Of a stretch of DNA of 64,000 bases, positions 32,056 through 42,317 are shown piece after piece (within the stretch, counting starts at the first letter, position 1; the number at the start of each line of letters is the position of its first letter). The position numbers and the translations under genes were made by a program. The notes beneath the pieces were generated by a model. The model saw nothing but the letters and a program-made list of their open reading frames with translations. It searched no databases and had not been told where the DNA came from. Source of the DNA: Chytriomyces cf. hyalinus JEL632 (lineage: Eukaryota; Chytridiomycota; Chytridiomycetes; Chytridiales; Chytriomycetaceae); the NCBI GenBank assembly GCA_025435555.1, contig JAIWWG010000064.1, positions 151,436-215,435 on the forward strand. Direction: 5' to 3'.

Positions 32056-33948
32056 TCACAGCCCTCTAAAAGGCCGTTTCTGAGAAATTGCGGTCACATC
32101 TTCAGGTTCCTCTGCCATACACCGCTTTCCCGCAAATAAAGACGGCAGGTTGATTACAGGAACAGCTACCGCCGTCGTATTCCTGACAACAACAACGTCA
32201 TCCGAGTCTGCTTCCATTAAAGGCGATCCAACTTGAACCATGGATGCATAAATGGTACCATTTCCAGCCGCGCCGCCACCTTTTGAAATTGCGGCCAGTG
32301 GGCTTTTGGAAAACGTCGTCCCGGGACTCCTTCTGAATCCGACACCGTTGAAACTTTGTGCTTGACGAAGAGGTGTTGGGACGGCCAAACTGCGTCCAAA
32401 TGGGCTTGCCGTGTTGATGGAAAGATGATGATTTGGTATTGGTGACGGTTGTTGTTGGTTCACGCCGAAACCTTCGCTGCCTCCGATTTTCAAGTTTGGA
32501 TTTGCTGCATAGCTTGCAGTGAATTGGCGGCTATTTCTTGCGGAAAGACAGCTTCGAAAGACTTTGAGGAATGAGTCGTATTCGTTGTTTGACACGAGGA
32601 TGCTGTGGTCCAATGCGTGGAGCATGATTCTGCGGACGGATGCGAGTTTTGCAGAGACAGAGTCAAACTGGGTTGTTTCGGAGGGGTTGTTGAAAGCGTG
32701 GCGCAGCCATTTGCGCCAGATTGTCATGGAAGTTTGGCCGTCTCGCAGTTGGCATTCGACCACCATGAGTGCGCACAGGTACAGTGAGATTGGATCGCGT
32801 CTGAGTTCTGTTACTTGGGATTCCATTTCGGGGTCCAGAAATGTGCGTGGTGTTGAAGGGAACAGAATGCGGCGGATTAAAATCAAACTGTGGAGGAGAA
32901 AGTGGGTGCCGAATGGGTCCACGGGTACTGAGAACGCTGATGCGACGAGAACAGAGATGCGTCTTAGTATAATGATGTCGCTCTCGCTCATTTGATGCCG
33001 TGCAATGGGGAAGCTGTTGTTGTTGTTTGTGGAGGCGGGTGGTAGAGGAATCTCGTCGCCAAAAAGGGAGCCAGAAAGTACTGATGCGCGGTGTGGGTCT
33101 GTATCAATCTTCAGTTGCAAATGATTTGCAGTGAAAGCTGCGGCGGCTGCCGGATCCACCGCTTGCAGCTTGTCGAGAGTTGCTTTGACATGGCTCTTTT
33201 TAACAGAAAGATCGAGCAAGATCTGTTTCGAAGAATGCTGGTAGTGAGTAAGCCGCTGTTTGTCCATGTACGAGGTTGCAGATTTCTTGTTTGCGAGTTG
33301 TTGATTGTAATTGCGGACAAGTGTCTGATAACGTTGGTGAAGCTGAATCTGCTCGCTCCACATTGCCGACAGTGTGCTACGTAATTGGAAAGCTGTGTCG
33401 ATGGATGTGGGATCGATGGGTTTTGAGATTGGGTTCAGTTGATTTGTAGTTGCGTTAGAGTGCTGCGAAAGCGGACTTGTCGATGCCAAGTTGAACGGGT
33501 TGTTCGCACGAGTGTTTCCGCCGATGGAACCAGCGCTGGACAGTGAATTGGACGGCGAGGATGCGTTCGAGATGTTAAAGTGCGAGAGAGATGGGACTGA
33601 GGAGACGGATGACGTGGAGGCGGGCAGCTGGAGCGAGGCTGGCGGAGCGAAAGATGGCTGGCTGGCCAGACGTAAGCTTCTGAGGAGGAGGTCCATCACA
33701 ACGCTTATCCGTCCTTCCATTGTTACTCTGTTTTGCTCTGCGGAGCCGGCGCCGGGGACTGCTGGGGAGGCAATGGCGCTAGAGTGGTTTGCTATAGTCC
33801 GCATGGGGGGCGGGAGGACATGCTCTGATAGCGGATGGAAGTTGAGATGGTGGTGATTCGGGGGTAGTTGATGCGGGTGGGTGGTGGGTGGTTGTTGGGG
33901 AAGCGGGAGGGTCTGAAGCTGGGTCGTTGCTGGCTGTGTTGAATCCAT
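32056..33948 (-). CDS. Q/S/N-rich protein with a cyclin-fold-like central region
   Basis: An uninterrupted frame of 630 residues. The first 180 are Pro/Gln/Ser-rich. Residues about 195-280 are charged and helical, probably coiled coil (SEQIQLHQRYQTLVRNYNQQ). Residues about 335-500 hold helices ISLYLCALMVVECQLRDGQT, MTIWRKWL and VRRIMLHALDHSILVSNNEY, in the same order and spacing type as the cyclin box in the protein encoded at 25.5-28.5 kb. The tail is Ser/Pro-rich with KCMAEEPEDVTAISQKRPFR. I propose a divergent cyclin-like protein. It could equally be an unrelated helical domain. Confidence 0.55.
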   Translation of the reverse strand: MDSTQPATTQLQTLPLPQQPPTTHPHQLPPNHHHLNFHPLSEHVLPPPMRTIANHSSAIASPAVPGAGSAEQNRVTMEGRISVVMDLLLRSLRLASQPSFAPPASLQLPASTSSVSSVPSLSHFNISNASSPSNSLSSAGSIGGNTRANNPFNLASTSPLSQHSNATTNQLNPISKPIDPTSIDTAFQLRSTLSAMWSEQIQLHQRYQTLVRNYNQQLANKKSATSYMDKQRLTHYQHSSKQILLDLSVKKSHVKATLDKLQAVDPAAAAAFTANHLQLKIDTDPHRASVLSGSLFGDEIPLPPASTNNNNSFPIARHQMSESDIIILRRISVLVASAFSVPVDPFGTHFLLHSLILIRRILFPSTPRTFLDPEMESQVTELRRDPISLYLCALMVVECQLRDGQTSMTIWRKWLRHAFNNPSETTQFDSVSAKLASVRRIMLHALDHSILVSNNEYDSFLKVFRSCLSARNSRQFTASYAANPNLKIGGSEGFGVNQQQPSPIPNHHLSINTASPFGRSLAVPTPLRQAQSFNGVGFRRSPGTTFSKSPLAAISKGGGAAGNGTIYASMVQVGSPLMEADSDDVVVVRNTTAVAVPVINLPSLFAGKRCMAEEPEDVTAISQKRPFRGL

Positions 33949-34021
33949 GTTTGCAACACACTTTAAAATCGCAGGTTTCAGGAATTTTCATTGAGTTGTT
34001 GAACCTGAAAGGGGGGGTTGA

Positions 34022-34098
34022 ACTGTTTTATTTTATTTTATTTATTTTATTTTTATTTTATTTTATTTATTTATTTAATTTATTTTATTTATTTATGT
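34022..34098 (+). repeat. (TTTTA)n-type AT-rich simple repeat
   Basis: Imperfect TTTTA/TTTA units run for about 75 bp upstream of the cyclin-like gene's start (which is on the other strand). The remaining gap to 34364 shows no gene and presumably holds the promoter of the DHHC gene. Confidence 0.8.
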
Positions 34099-34364
34099 TT
34101 CTTCTTGCTTCTTTCTTCTCTTTGTCCATGCTAACATGATGCTAACATGGATGGAACACACAGTCTCAGAACGATTGATTAGTCAGCATAGTCCCATGTG
34201 ACAGTTTGAACACGTTGTTGTTTGTTGGGTTTGTCACTCTTTCACTTCTCTTATTTCTTCTGTTTGCTTCCACTGCCTTCTCTATTTTACTTCTTCCATC
34301 TATCTTCATTGCCTCTCTTGTTTGACAATCTGTATTATAATTTAGTATTTATTTAAATATTATA

Positions 34365-35650
34365 ATGAAGACAAACACAAAATCCAAGTCGTCCACTGCA
34401 TGGCGCACACTGGGCCTGCTGTGCTCCTACGTCCCCGTCATTCTCACTCTGCTGCTCATCGCCTGGTCCTATTACGCATTCGTAGTCACAGCACTGGCAA
34501 ACATCAGAGGCGGCGCGCTGCTGGCTGGTCTGGTCTACCATATAGTGCTCATGCTGTGGATTGTGTCGTACATTAGAGTTATTGTAACTCTTCCGGGACA
34601 TCCAAGGGGAACTCTGCCTCGCATTTCCAAAAACAGCAGCAGCGATCATCTTGTGGATTCATTGCCAATTGAATCAAGCCAAGACAGTCTGGACGATATG
34701 CCGCTGATTCACATGACCAACAACATCGAACATCAACGTGGCCCGTCCTTTGTGGCTCTTGAAACGAAGCAAGACGGTATGCCTCGGTACTGCAATAAAT
34801 GTAACACGTGGAAACCGGATCGCGCGCATCATTGCTCACAGTGTGGCGTCTGTGTGCTTCGAATGGATCATCATTGCATTTTTATCAACTGTTGCGTGGG
34901 GTGGAGGAATCACAAGTATTTTTGTGAGTGTTTTTTTTTTTTTTTTTTTTTTTTTTTTTCCTTTTCTTTTTGCATGTGCCACTCACTTCTTGCACTGGGT
35001 ATTTTTCATAGTCCTGTTTCTATTTTACACGGTTCTTTACTGTTTTGGAATGTTTGGGTTTCTGTTGCATTTCTTGCTTGCGGCAATGAATGCGCACACG
35101 TCTGAGGTGACCCCCTTCTCTCTACGATCTATGCACTCCATTGAGAAATCTAAACAAACATCAAAATCAGGAAATTGTGCTTCAACTCAACTTGCATTGG
35201 CTGCTCCTGGTGTTCATCAGTGCCGCCTTCGGATTTGTTCTTCTCGCATTCACGGGGCTTCACCTAATGTACATTCTGACAAACAAAACTACTATCGAGT
35301 CTATGGAACGAGCGCGAAGATACCGAGTGGATTATGCACCACCACCTGGTACCGAGTCTGATGGCTCTGGTGTTGTTGGAAGGACGACGAAATCGAAATG
35401 GGGTGTAAACATTTTTGATTTGGGGGCCAGAGAAAATTGGAAGGCTGTGATGGGGAATGATTGGAGGTTGTGGTTTCTTCCTGTGGATTCCATGTAAGTT
35501 AATTATTTTGTTTTGCTTATTTGGTTTTTGTTGTGTTTGTGTTGGGCTAAACATTGGTTTTTTTTTTTATGTTTTCCCAGTGATGGCGATGGACACACGT
35601 TTCAAGTCAATTATCAGGCTATGGAGAAGCTGCGGCAAGAAGACGTGTAA
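34365..35650 (+). CDS. DHHC-type protein S-acyltransferase (palmitoyltransferase)
   Basis: A multi-pass membrane enzyme that palmitoylates cysteines. Two N-terminal membrane helices ([20 protein letters not shown] and a second) precede the Cys-rich domain: [44 protein letters not shown]. The DHHC tetrad is intact, though the usual Pro-Trp after it is Ile-Phe. An intron rich in T (about 34925-35010) and a second (about 35107-35181) lead to two more helices. The TTIE of the TTxE motif follows, and a final intron (about 35493-35580) leads to the last exon [17 protein letters not shown]. About 340 residues. The order matches fungal Pfa/Swf1-like enzymes; which paralogue is not clear. Confidence 0.82.
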
Positions 35651-35950
35651 ATAGAAAAAGAGTAATGATGCTGTCACTTTCGAGCAGTCCCGTCATGATT
35701 TCAGAACAATGTATCATACATGCTGAGCGTGATATGTGCATGCTGCTGGATCTAAATGCTACTATCTCGAAGGGTAATTCAGGATCATATGAGATAAATG
35801 ATTACAAACTTTTTTTTATTTTGCTGACCTTGCACCCACTCGTTTGGCACTTTATCACCAAAAACGTAGTTGGTGAAAAACACTTTATGCAGACGCATTC
35901 ACAAAGAAATCCTATCGAGAAAACAGTACAAATTTCAACGATGATGCTTT
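35651..35950. other. 3' flank between convergent genes
   Basis: Space between the DHHC gene and MIC19. No coding signal is seen. If the GTAAGG in the last MIC19 exon (about 36000) is a real donor, a further MIC19 exon could lie here. Confidence 0.4.
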
Positions 35951-36825
35951 TCAAACAAAAAAAGGAAATGGCCGTGTTGAACACTTTTCAAGCTTCCTTA
36001 CCCGTTGCGCTTTCAAGACTGCAGCTTTCAAATCTTCGACTTCTTTCCAACAGTCCAAGGAGCGGTTTGAGTTTGATTTGTAGCAGGCAACGAGCGCCTT
36101 TTCTTTTACTATGATTTCGTCCTTGACGGCAGGGAGTGGTGCGCTGGGGGTTGGAAATGATAAACAGGAAGGATCGTCAGTCAAGTTTGGCAACTGTAAG
36201 GCACTCTTGCTGCTGCCTCGGATATTCAAAACATTGCGCTGATCGATCACCGCCAATCCCCTCCCTCCCCTCCGATCCGATACAATTGATGATTTCCGTA
36301 CTATCGCATATCGCCTTTGCCCACGCCCATGTGGATGCCTTTGCAAAAAAGAAGAGTCTTCAGTTCTCACATTTTTTGCCGCCTCAACAAATCGTCGGCA
36401 TCTCTGAGCAGAATCTCGGCATTCATCTTTTCATAGTTGAGCTTTCGTTGCTTCTGAAGTTCGAGTTCGCGGTCCACTTTGGCTCTGACAACGTCGTCGA
36501 GGGATTGTTTCCCTTTGACGGAGGCCTGTGTAAAATATTAAAAATGAGATCGCACACAAGTCTCAGGGGGGATTGGCAGCGATCCAACACTAGCAAAGTT
36601 GTGGTAAAGGCACTAATGGTGTTTCAAAAGTCACCTCTGGGGCAAGACCGCGCAGGCTACGTAGCATGTTGGGAGTCATGGACACGGTGACGGGTCCGTT
36701 GCTCTCATTGCGCTTGAACTCGACCGTCGTTGTTGCTTGTTGACTCGAAGCGTTGCCCTGAAGGGAGAGAGAGAGATCGCTCATCAGCAAACACAGTGTG
36801 TGTTGGTGGTGTCGGGGTTTACCAT
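35951..36825 (-). CDS. MIC19: MICOS complex subunit Mic19 (CHCH domain)
   Basis: A peripheral inner-membrane protein that holds mitochondrial cristae junctions. The first exon seems to hold only the ATG (36825-36823), followed at once by GTAAAC. After an acceptor at about 36757 the next exon starts GNASSQQATTTVEFK, giving MGN-A-S-S, the myristoylation-type start known in Mic19. VTVSMTPNMLRSLRGLAPE matches the family's N-terminal block. A charged helical middle (VRAKVDRELELQKQRKLNYE) follows, then a CHCH segment KALVACYKSNSNRSLDCWKE with two cysteines ten residues apart. Introns lie at about 36822-36757, 36632-36527 and 36373-36230. The exact C terminus is unsure. Confidence 0.75.
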
Positions 36826-36880
36826 GGTTGCAAGATGTTTCTTTTTTTTTTTTTTTTACTTTTATTTATCAGGTTGCTAA
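36826..36880. promoter_or_regulatory. 55-bp shared divergent promoter of MIC19 and WDR55
   Basis: The start codons of the two divergently transcribed genes are only 55 bp apart. The gap holds a run of 19 T (about 36840-36858) followed by an AT-rich stretch, a nucleosome-depleting type of sequence. There is no room for separate promoters. Confidence 0.65.
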
Positions 36881-38423
36881 ATGAAGACCACAATCACGTT
36901 TGAATCCGATGTGTTGGGGACCTGTTTCCATCCTTCGGATACAACGATTATTGCTGCGTGCGAAATATCAGGGGCTGTTTCCTTGTATGTTTTGCTCCTT
37001 TGGTGTGGCCGCTCTGAACGATAAGCTGAGCCCCGCGAGTTCAGGACCTCAATTGGCGAAGATGCATCGGAAAGACGGTTTTCATCAAAGTATCACAAAG
37101 GATCTGCGAGATGCGTTGAGTTTGGTTTGGACGGAAAAGGTGCGTTTTTGCCCGGTCTCTTTTTTTTTTTTGTCCGATTGGGTTTGAAGTTGACGCCCAA
37201 GTGCATGCGTATAGAACTGTTTTCGGGCGGGGAAGACAAGTCGCTTCAGATCCTTGATTCTGCAACGGGGAAACCGATTCTTAAGAAAGCGAAAGCGCAT
37301 GGGTATGATCTGGTTCACTTGTTTTGCATGTCGGCCAACTGATGCGAGAAAAACAACAACTTAGAGAGCCAATTAACTGTATCTCTGCAATCGCTGAAAA
37401 TATGGTTGTTACGGGGGATGATGCTGGAGTTGTCAAGGTGAATTTTACCTGTTTTGAAATTTCAATGTCTGGTTTGGGGAACTCATGTTTTTCATCAGAT
37501 CTGGGACACGCGTGCGAGAAAACTCGTCATGAAATATGAAGTCAACGAAGACTTTATTTCAGATCTCACATACGTAGCGCATGAGAGCACTTTGCTTGCT
37601 ACGAGCGCGGATGGCCGATTATCCGTGTTTGACATTCGCAAAAAGAAGCCAATCAAGGTTTCTGATAACCAGGAAGACGAATTGTTGTCTGTCACAGTTC
37701 TCAAGGTTATTTTATTTCTTATTTTTATTTTTGAAGTGCGTGTGTGTTGACTTATGATTTGAAAAACCCAAGAACACGAAAAAAGCCGTTGTCGGATCCG
37801 AAGACGGTATTCTATCGATATTCTCATGGAACAACTGGGGAGACTGCACGGACAGAATCCCGGGCCACCCCGGCGCAATCGAATCCATCCTCAAACTGGA
37901 CGAATCCCGCATCCTGACGGGCTGCTCTGACGGAAAAGTGCGAATCGTCAACATTTTCCCAAACAAAATTGTATCCAGTTTACGAGATCACGATGTGGAT
38001 CTTCCAATTGAACAGTTGAGAATCAATGCGGATGCAACGATTGTTGCGAGCGTATCGCATGAAGACAAGATTCGGTTGTGGGATATTTCGGATTTGGGGA
38101 CTGAAGCGGGTGATGATGATAGTGATGATGACGATGAGTTTGAGAGTGACGATGCGGGGTCGAGTGGGGATGAAAGTGTGCCTGTTGCGGCTGCAGACTA
38201 TTCTGACGATGCCGATGAAGCTTCCGAAACTGAGGAACCCCAGGAGTCGAAGATTCATGTTGTGGAGACAAAGATCGTCGCGCCTAAATTACCCGAATTA
38301 TCAACTGGCACTGCGGCAAAGCGCGAATCGGATCAGTCTGAACCAAACAAAAAAGCAGCAAAAAAAGTGAAAAAGGTCATGCCGAATGCGAAACAGACGG
38401 CTTATTTCGGCGACTTGGACTGA
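36881..38423 (+). CDS. JIP5: WD40-repeat ribosome-biogenesis protein WDR55/Jip5
   Basis: A nucleolar beta-propeller protein needed for ribosomal RNA processing. The ATG at 36881 opens MKTTITFESDVLGTCFHPSD. Short exons follow, with junctions that restore WD-type strands: ARCVEFGLDGK-ELFSGGEDKSLQIL, PINCISAIAENMVVTGDDAG-VVK-IWDTRARKL and ATSADGRLSVFDIRKKKPIK. After NTKKAVVGSEDGILSIFSWN come HPGAIESILKLDESRILTGC and HEDKIRLWDI. Introns lie at about 36987-37041, 37139-37234, 37303-37363, 37437-37498 and 37707-37772. The C terminus has a long acidic run and a Lys-rich end, as in Jip5 proteins. Intact, about 400 residues. Confidence 0.82.
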
Positions 38424-38524
38424 GTGGAACGAACCTTGCAAGCGTTGATTAAGCTTAAATAATAAACTGAGAGCCCATCATTTTCTCGTGTCTTGAAGCT
38501 AGTTGAGTCAAGCAGGTGATACAT

Positions 38525-39468
38525 TTATTTCAACAAGTCGTCCAATAGCTTCAAATCATCTTCCTCATTGTTGGTATTATGTTGAGACTGCTTGGCGTTC
38601 CCACGTTTAGAATCCGTTTGCTTCTTTGGCACTGACAGAGATCCCTGTTTCGAATCCAGAGATAACAGTTCATCAAGCTCATCCATGGGATCATTTGACA
38701 GCGCTGTCGAAGCGGAAATACTGCTGCTGTTTTTCGTAACAGCACGTTTTGAAGATGCTGTGTTTTTCAACGGGCCAACTGTCACAGGCTCCACTGCAAG
38801 TTTCTCCTTCGATTCTATCGGCACAATTGCGGCAGAAACGGTTTTCGACTTTAAAAGATGAGCGTAAGCCGAGTCGTCAGCGTCATTGTGTTTTTTCGAG
38901 TGTTGCTTTGAGGGAAGTGGTTCGACGATGGCGTCAACGGGCACGACCGACTCTGAAAGCCATTCGTGATCATGCTCCAGCAAGGATTCATTGAAATTTA
39001 AGCGCGTGTGGAGGGGAATGTTGGCTAATGCCTTGTTCAGGGCAAATGCGTCTATGGAGAAAAACTATGGAACCAGGAAGTTGTTTAGAAGGGTTTTCTT
39101 AGTTTATAAAGCGCATGCAAAAGGGGTTGGGATGGTACCTGCATCTCATCGGCATCTTCATTGAAACAGTCCAAATCCACTTGCACGGCATCGGCGGCAA
39201 ACGCAAACGAAACAGCAACAGCGGCATCCTCCTCGTCAGCCGCCTGAATCAGTTGCAACAGGTTCTCGGTCTGAGAGTCGACAAACTCGTCTAAATCCGA
39301 ATCTGAATCGAGACTGGTGCTGGCGACATCGGGTCTCACGCTGGGTCTGGGTTGGGTTTGTAGTTGTTTTGATGCTTGGGCGTGATCGGTTTCAGTTGAG
39401 GCAGCCTTTTTGGTGTTCTTGGCTTTCCACTGTCTGCTTGCTTTTGCTTTGTGTGCATCGAACTTCAT
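38525..39468 (-). CDS. AVEN-like protein (cell death regulator family)
   Basis: Two exons (39468 to about 39140, then about 39060 to 38525). The basic N terminus MKFDAHKAKASRQWKAKNTK is followed by acidic/Ser-rich sequence, LLQLIQAADEEDAAVAVSFA, then ALNKALANIPLHTRLNFN, which resembles the conserved Leu-x-x-Leu-Pro-x-x-x-Arg-Leu-Asn block of AVEN. The C terminus has short acidic leucine motifs, DPMDELDELLSLDS and EDDLKLLDDLLK, again AVEN-like. In animals AVEN binds RNA helicases and dampens apoptosis; in fungi its role is unknown. The assignment rests on motif order, and most of the protein is disordered. It is convergent with WDR55, 101 bp apart. Confidence 0.5.
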
Positions 39469-39772
39469 TTTTTGTTTACTTTTTAAAGTTCAGTGTTTAT
39501 TTAAAATCTTTTCAGCTTGCGGACTGAACGTGCCAACGACGAACACATCGAGACAGAGAGGACGTTATTCGGGATGTCGATGCCGCAGAAGAAGGAGACT
39601 GGAGCAACTGAGCATTTCATTTTACACGCGCAAGAAACATGTGCAGACACCCGACCCCTGTGCCCCACAGACAACATAAGCACGAGCACCAGAACAGGGT
39701 TGTTTTAGATCTATAATAATTACGACATCCAATTCGCAACTAATAAGGCGTGGGTATCCCAGGGTCTCTCTC

Positions 39773-41803
39773 TTGTCACTTCCGTGGGAAGTCATCAGGC
39801 ATATCTTGCTCTATATCCCAATCGATTCGCGTCTTCGAGAAGTGGCGCTGTCATCGCGGTTGTTTGGAGAGCATCTCATGTATGATCCGCACTTTGCATA
39901 CATACATACACAGGCTTGCAGCAACAAGGAGGAGGGAGGCTTTGCGGCGTACAAAGCACGAGTTACTCCGCAGCTGTACAAAATGCCTTACATATACTTG
40001 CAAGGCACGCTTCGCTACATTCTCGAAGAACAGTATGACAAACGTGATGTTCAGTATCCTCGCGGCCCGTTGAAAGGTTTCTTCATGACTGAGTCTGCAT
40101 GCGGCAAGATTGTTTCGGGACTATCGTCGGTATTGTCAAAAGTTGCGTTGCCTCGGCTTTTTCACTGTTTGCGCACGTTTCGGAATTCGGGTGATGCGGC
40201 AGCTGCTTTTCTCAAACACCATCCAGATATCTGTAGCTCGCGATACGATTTGATCGAAGCAGTAGAAAAAGGGTGGAAGGAGTTTGTGCGAATATCAGTG
40301 CGTCAAGGATTTGATGTGTCGCAGCACAGATGTCACGTGCTTGAGGCGGCTATTAAACGGGAGGATGTTGAAATGATTGCCATTCTGTTGGAAGACAATC
40401 GGGTGAACCTGACGGCTGATGACTATCGACTTCTGATCAAACTCTTGAGCCACGAAAAAACAAAAGTCACCAAACGGCTTGTCCAAGTGGTCGAAACTCT
40501 TTTGTCAGATAAGCGAGTTGCAAATGGCGAGTTTCTGAAAGCTGTTCTTCATGGCGATGTGGATTCTGTGACGATATTCCTTGCAAATCCGGAGTCTGAT
40601 CCTGCTGTTCTTGGAAATCTTAGCGTCAAACTTGCCATTTACTTTACCCGGCCAGACGTCTTGGAGAAGCTCCTTCAGGACATGCGTATTTTTCCGTACT
40701 CGTTAAAAGATTCCTTCCTGTTTTCCAAGGCGGTGGGCAAGAAAGAGTACTGGAGTGTATATCAGATCTTGCTCAAAAATGCGCGCATGCACGCCCTTAG
40801 CGAAGATTGTTGGATCGAAGTCATATGCGAACACAACAATCTGGAAGCTGTTTTCGCGTTGATATCACACGGCCAACTAAAGTCATCAGTTGAATCTAAC
40901 CTGTGGCGAAATTTGCTTCAAGCTGCTTGTAACCATGGGGCATATACTATAGTGGCTTACATCCTGGACATGGAAGATCCAGAAATTGATATCAACGCTG
41001 TGGACTTTGATGAAAGTTTTTTTCAATCCGTAGAGGAGAAGCACGCGAGGATTCTAGCCCTGTTTGGCGCGGACAAGCGATTTCAACCGTTTGATACGTG
41101 GAATATTGATGGGTTCATTGACAGTGCATCCGGTTTTGCGACTTCACCTTTTGTAAAGTTGATACGAACGGACTCAAGATTCTTTTTGCCCAGGTTCTTG
41201 AAACGGCTTGCTGAAAGGGCGTTCATTGCCCGAGACACAGATTATATGAGAACTCTCTTGTCTTGTCCGTGCATTCAATCGGATTTGTTTAGTCAGCCGC
41301 GAATTGCGGAATTCTTCAACCTTGACCCCGACATGTCGACTGCAGAATTGATGATCAGCATCTGTCGTCTTCAAATTCTTCATGAGGCGATTTATTTAGA
41401 AGATGATGAACTGTTGGCGGAAATGCTGCAATCGAACGTTCCTTCACTTTTTCACTTGGAGGAACTACTTGGGTGTGCTCACTCAGTCAAATCATGGACT
41501 ATACTGCTCAGATGCATTCTCTCAATAGAGTCGCGGGACCCTTCTACAAAATACTACTTGCTACTGATGAGCGTGCTGGAGTCGCCCAATGAGCCTATTT
41601 CTTTCGAAAATTTGGCGAATCTTCTCCAATGGACCTCACGCCAGCGTTTGTTTTCGGTCAGGAGCTATCTTCTGTTTGGCCAGGTTCAAAGAATTTGCGA
41701 AAGCCGCGAAAGGTTTTATGCTGCTTGGGATGCGTTTGCGGCTGTCGAGGTCTTGCGTTCGGATAACCCGAGAATCATGATTCTTGATGGGTACTATTCA
41801 TGA
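39773..41803 (+). CDS. F-box-like/ankyrin-like repeat protein
   Basis: A long clean frame of about 676 residues. The N terminus SLPWEVIRHILLYIPIDSRL looks like an F-box. The rest is built of about 30-35-residue helical repeats of ankyrin type, such as RHLLEAA-type units read here as VLEAAIKREDVEMIAILLED and FLKAVLHGDVDSVTIFLANP. There is no ATG at the start of the frame (TTG). An acceptor-like TATCCCAG lies just upstream at 39762, so a short first exon probably lies at 39.5-39.7 kb. F-box/ankyrin combinations usually act as substrate adaptors of SCF ubiquitin ligases, but the target is unknown. No frame breaks. Confidence 0.65.
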   Translation: MSLPWEVIRHILLYIPIDSRLREVALSSRLFGEHLMYDPHFAYIHTQACSNKEEGGFAAYKARVTPQLYKMPYIYLQGTLRYILEEQYDKRDVQYPRGPLKGFFMTESACGKIVSGLSSVLSKVALPRLFHCLRTFRNSGDAAAAFLKHHPDICSSRYDLIEAVEKGWKEFVRISVRQGFDVSQHRCHVLEAAIKREDVEMIAILLEDNRVNLTADDYRLLIKLLSHEKTKVTKRLVQVVETLLSDKRVANGEFLKAVLHGDVDSVTIFLANPESDPAVLGNLSVKLAIYFTRPDVLEKLLQDMRIFPYSLKDSFLFSKAVGKKEYWSVYQILLKNARMHALSEDCWIEVICEHNNLEAVFALISHGQLKSSVESNLWRNLLQAACNHGAYTIVAYILDMEDPEIDINAVDFDESFFQSVEEKHARILALFGADKRFQPFDTWNIDGFIDSASGFATSPFVKLIRTDSRFFLPRFLKRLAERAFIARDTDYMRTLLSCPCIQSDLFSQPRIAEFFNLDPDMSTAELMISICRLQILHEAIYLEDDELLAEMLQSNVPSLFHLEELLGCAHSVKSWTILLRCILSIESRDPSTKYYLLLMSVLESPNEPISFENLANLLQWTSRQRLFSVRSYLLFGQVQRICESRERFYAAWDAFAAVEVLRSDNPRIMILDGYYS

Positions 41804-42317
41804 TTCAGATGAGGGTGGGACTATTGCCAAAGGGGAATAAAATGTACCAGTGTTGTTTGGATATTAAGCATCAATCTTGATTGGACGGTCAATGAGGAGT
41901 GCGAATTGATGGTCGCAATGCGCGATGCTTCCTCCATCTGAATACTACTCAACATGGAAATTGCGCTGTCATGGCGGCAGGGAATACTGGCATCACGAGG
42001 CCATTTCGAATGAATCTCTTCCCATGAAACCCATTTGACACAGCCACAGTTTCACCTCGGTAATAACAGCAGTTTTCCCGTAAAGGAAGCACTCAGAGTC
42101 GGCAAGTTCGCGCAGCGACTATTTAAGGCCTTGTTCGAGGGTCTTGCACGAAAGAATTCAAAAGTACCCACGTCATTCAAGCGCATGTGAACCAAACTTT
42201 TTTGTGAGTTTGAAACGCAAGCAACCCTCATTTCAAATATTTATAATGTTAAACAGTTGTATTTATTGACTTGCAAGGCATGCAAATCCACCACCAAACC
42301 AATTATCTCTTCACAAA
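41804..42317. other. Intergenic region, no gene seen
   Basis: Holds the 3' flank of the ankyrin-like gene and the promoter of the oxidoreductase. No RNA gene or repeat is recognised. Confidence 0.5.

Noticed and set aside
37980-38271. Minus-strand frames rich in His/Ile opposite WDR55
   Set aside because: Antisense of the acidic GAT/GAC-rich tail of WDR55; no start context or domain.
39501-39708. Short frames on both strands upstream of the ankyrin-like gene as separate genes
   Set aside because: More likely the first exon or 5' UTR of the F-box/ankyrin gene; neither frame has independent support.
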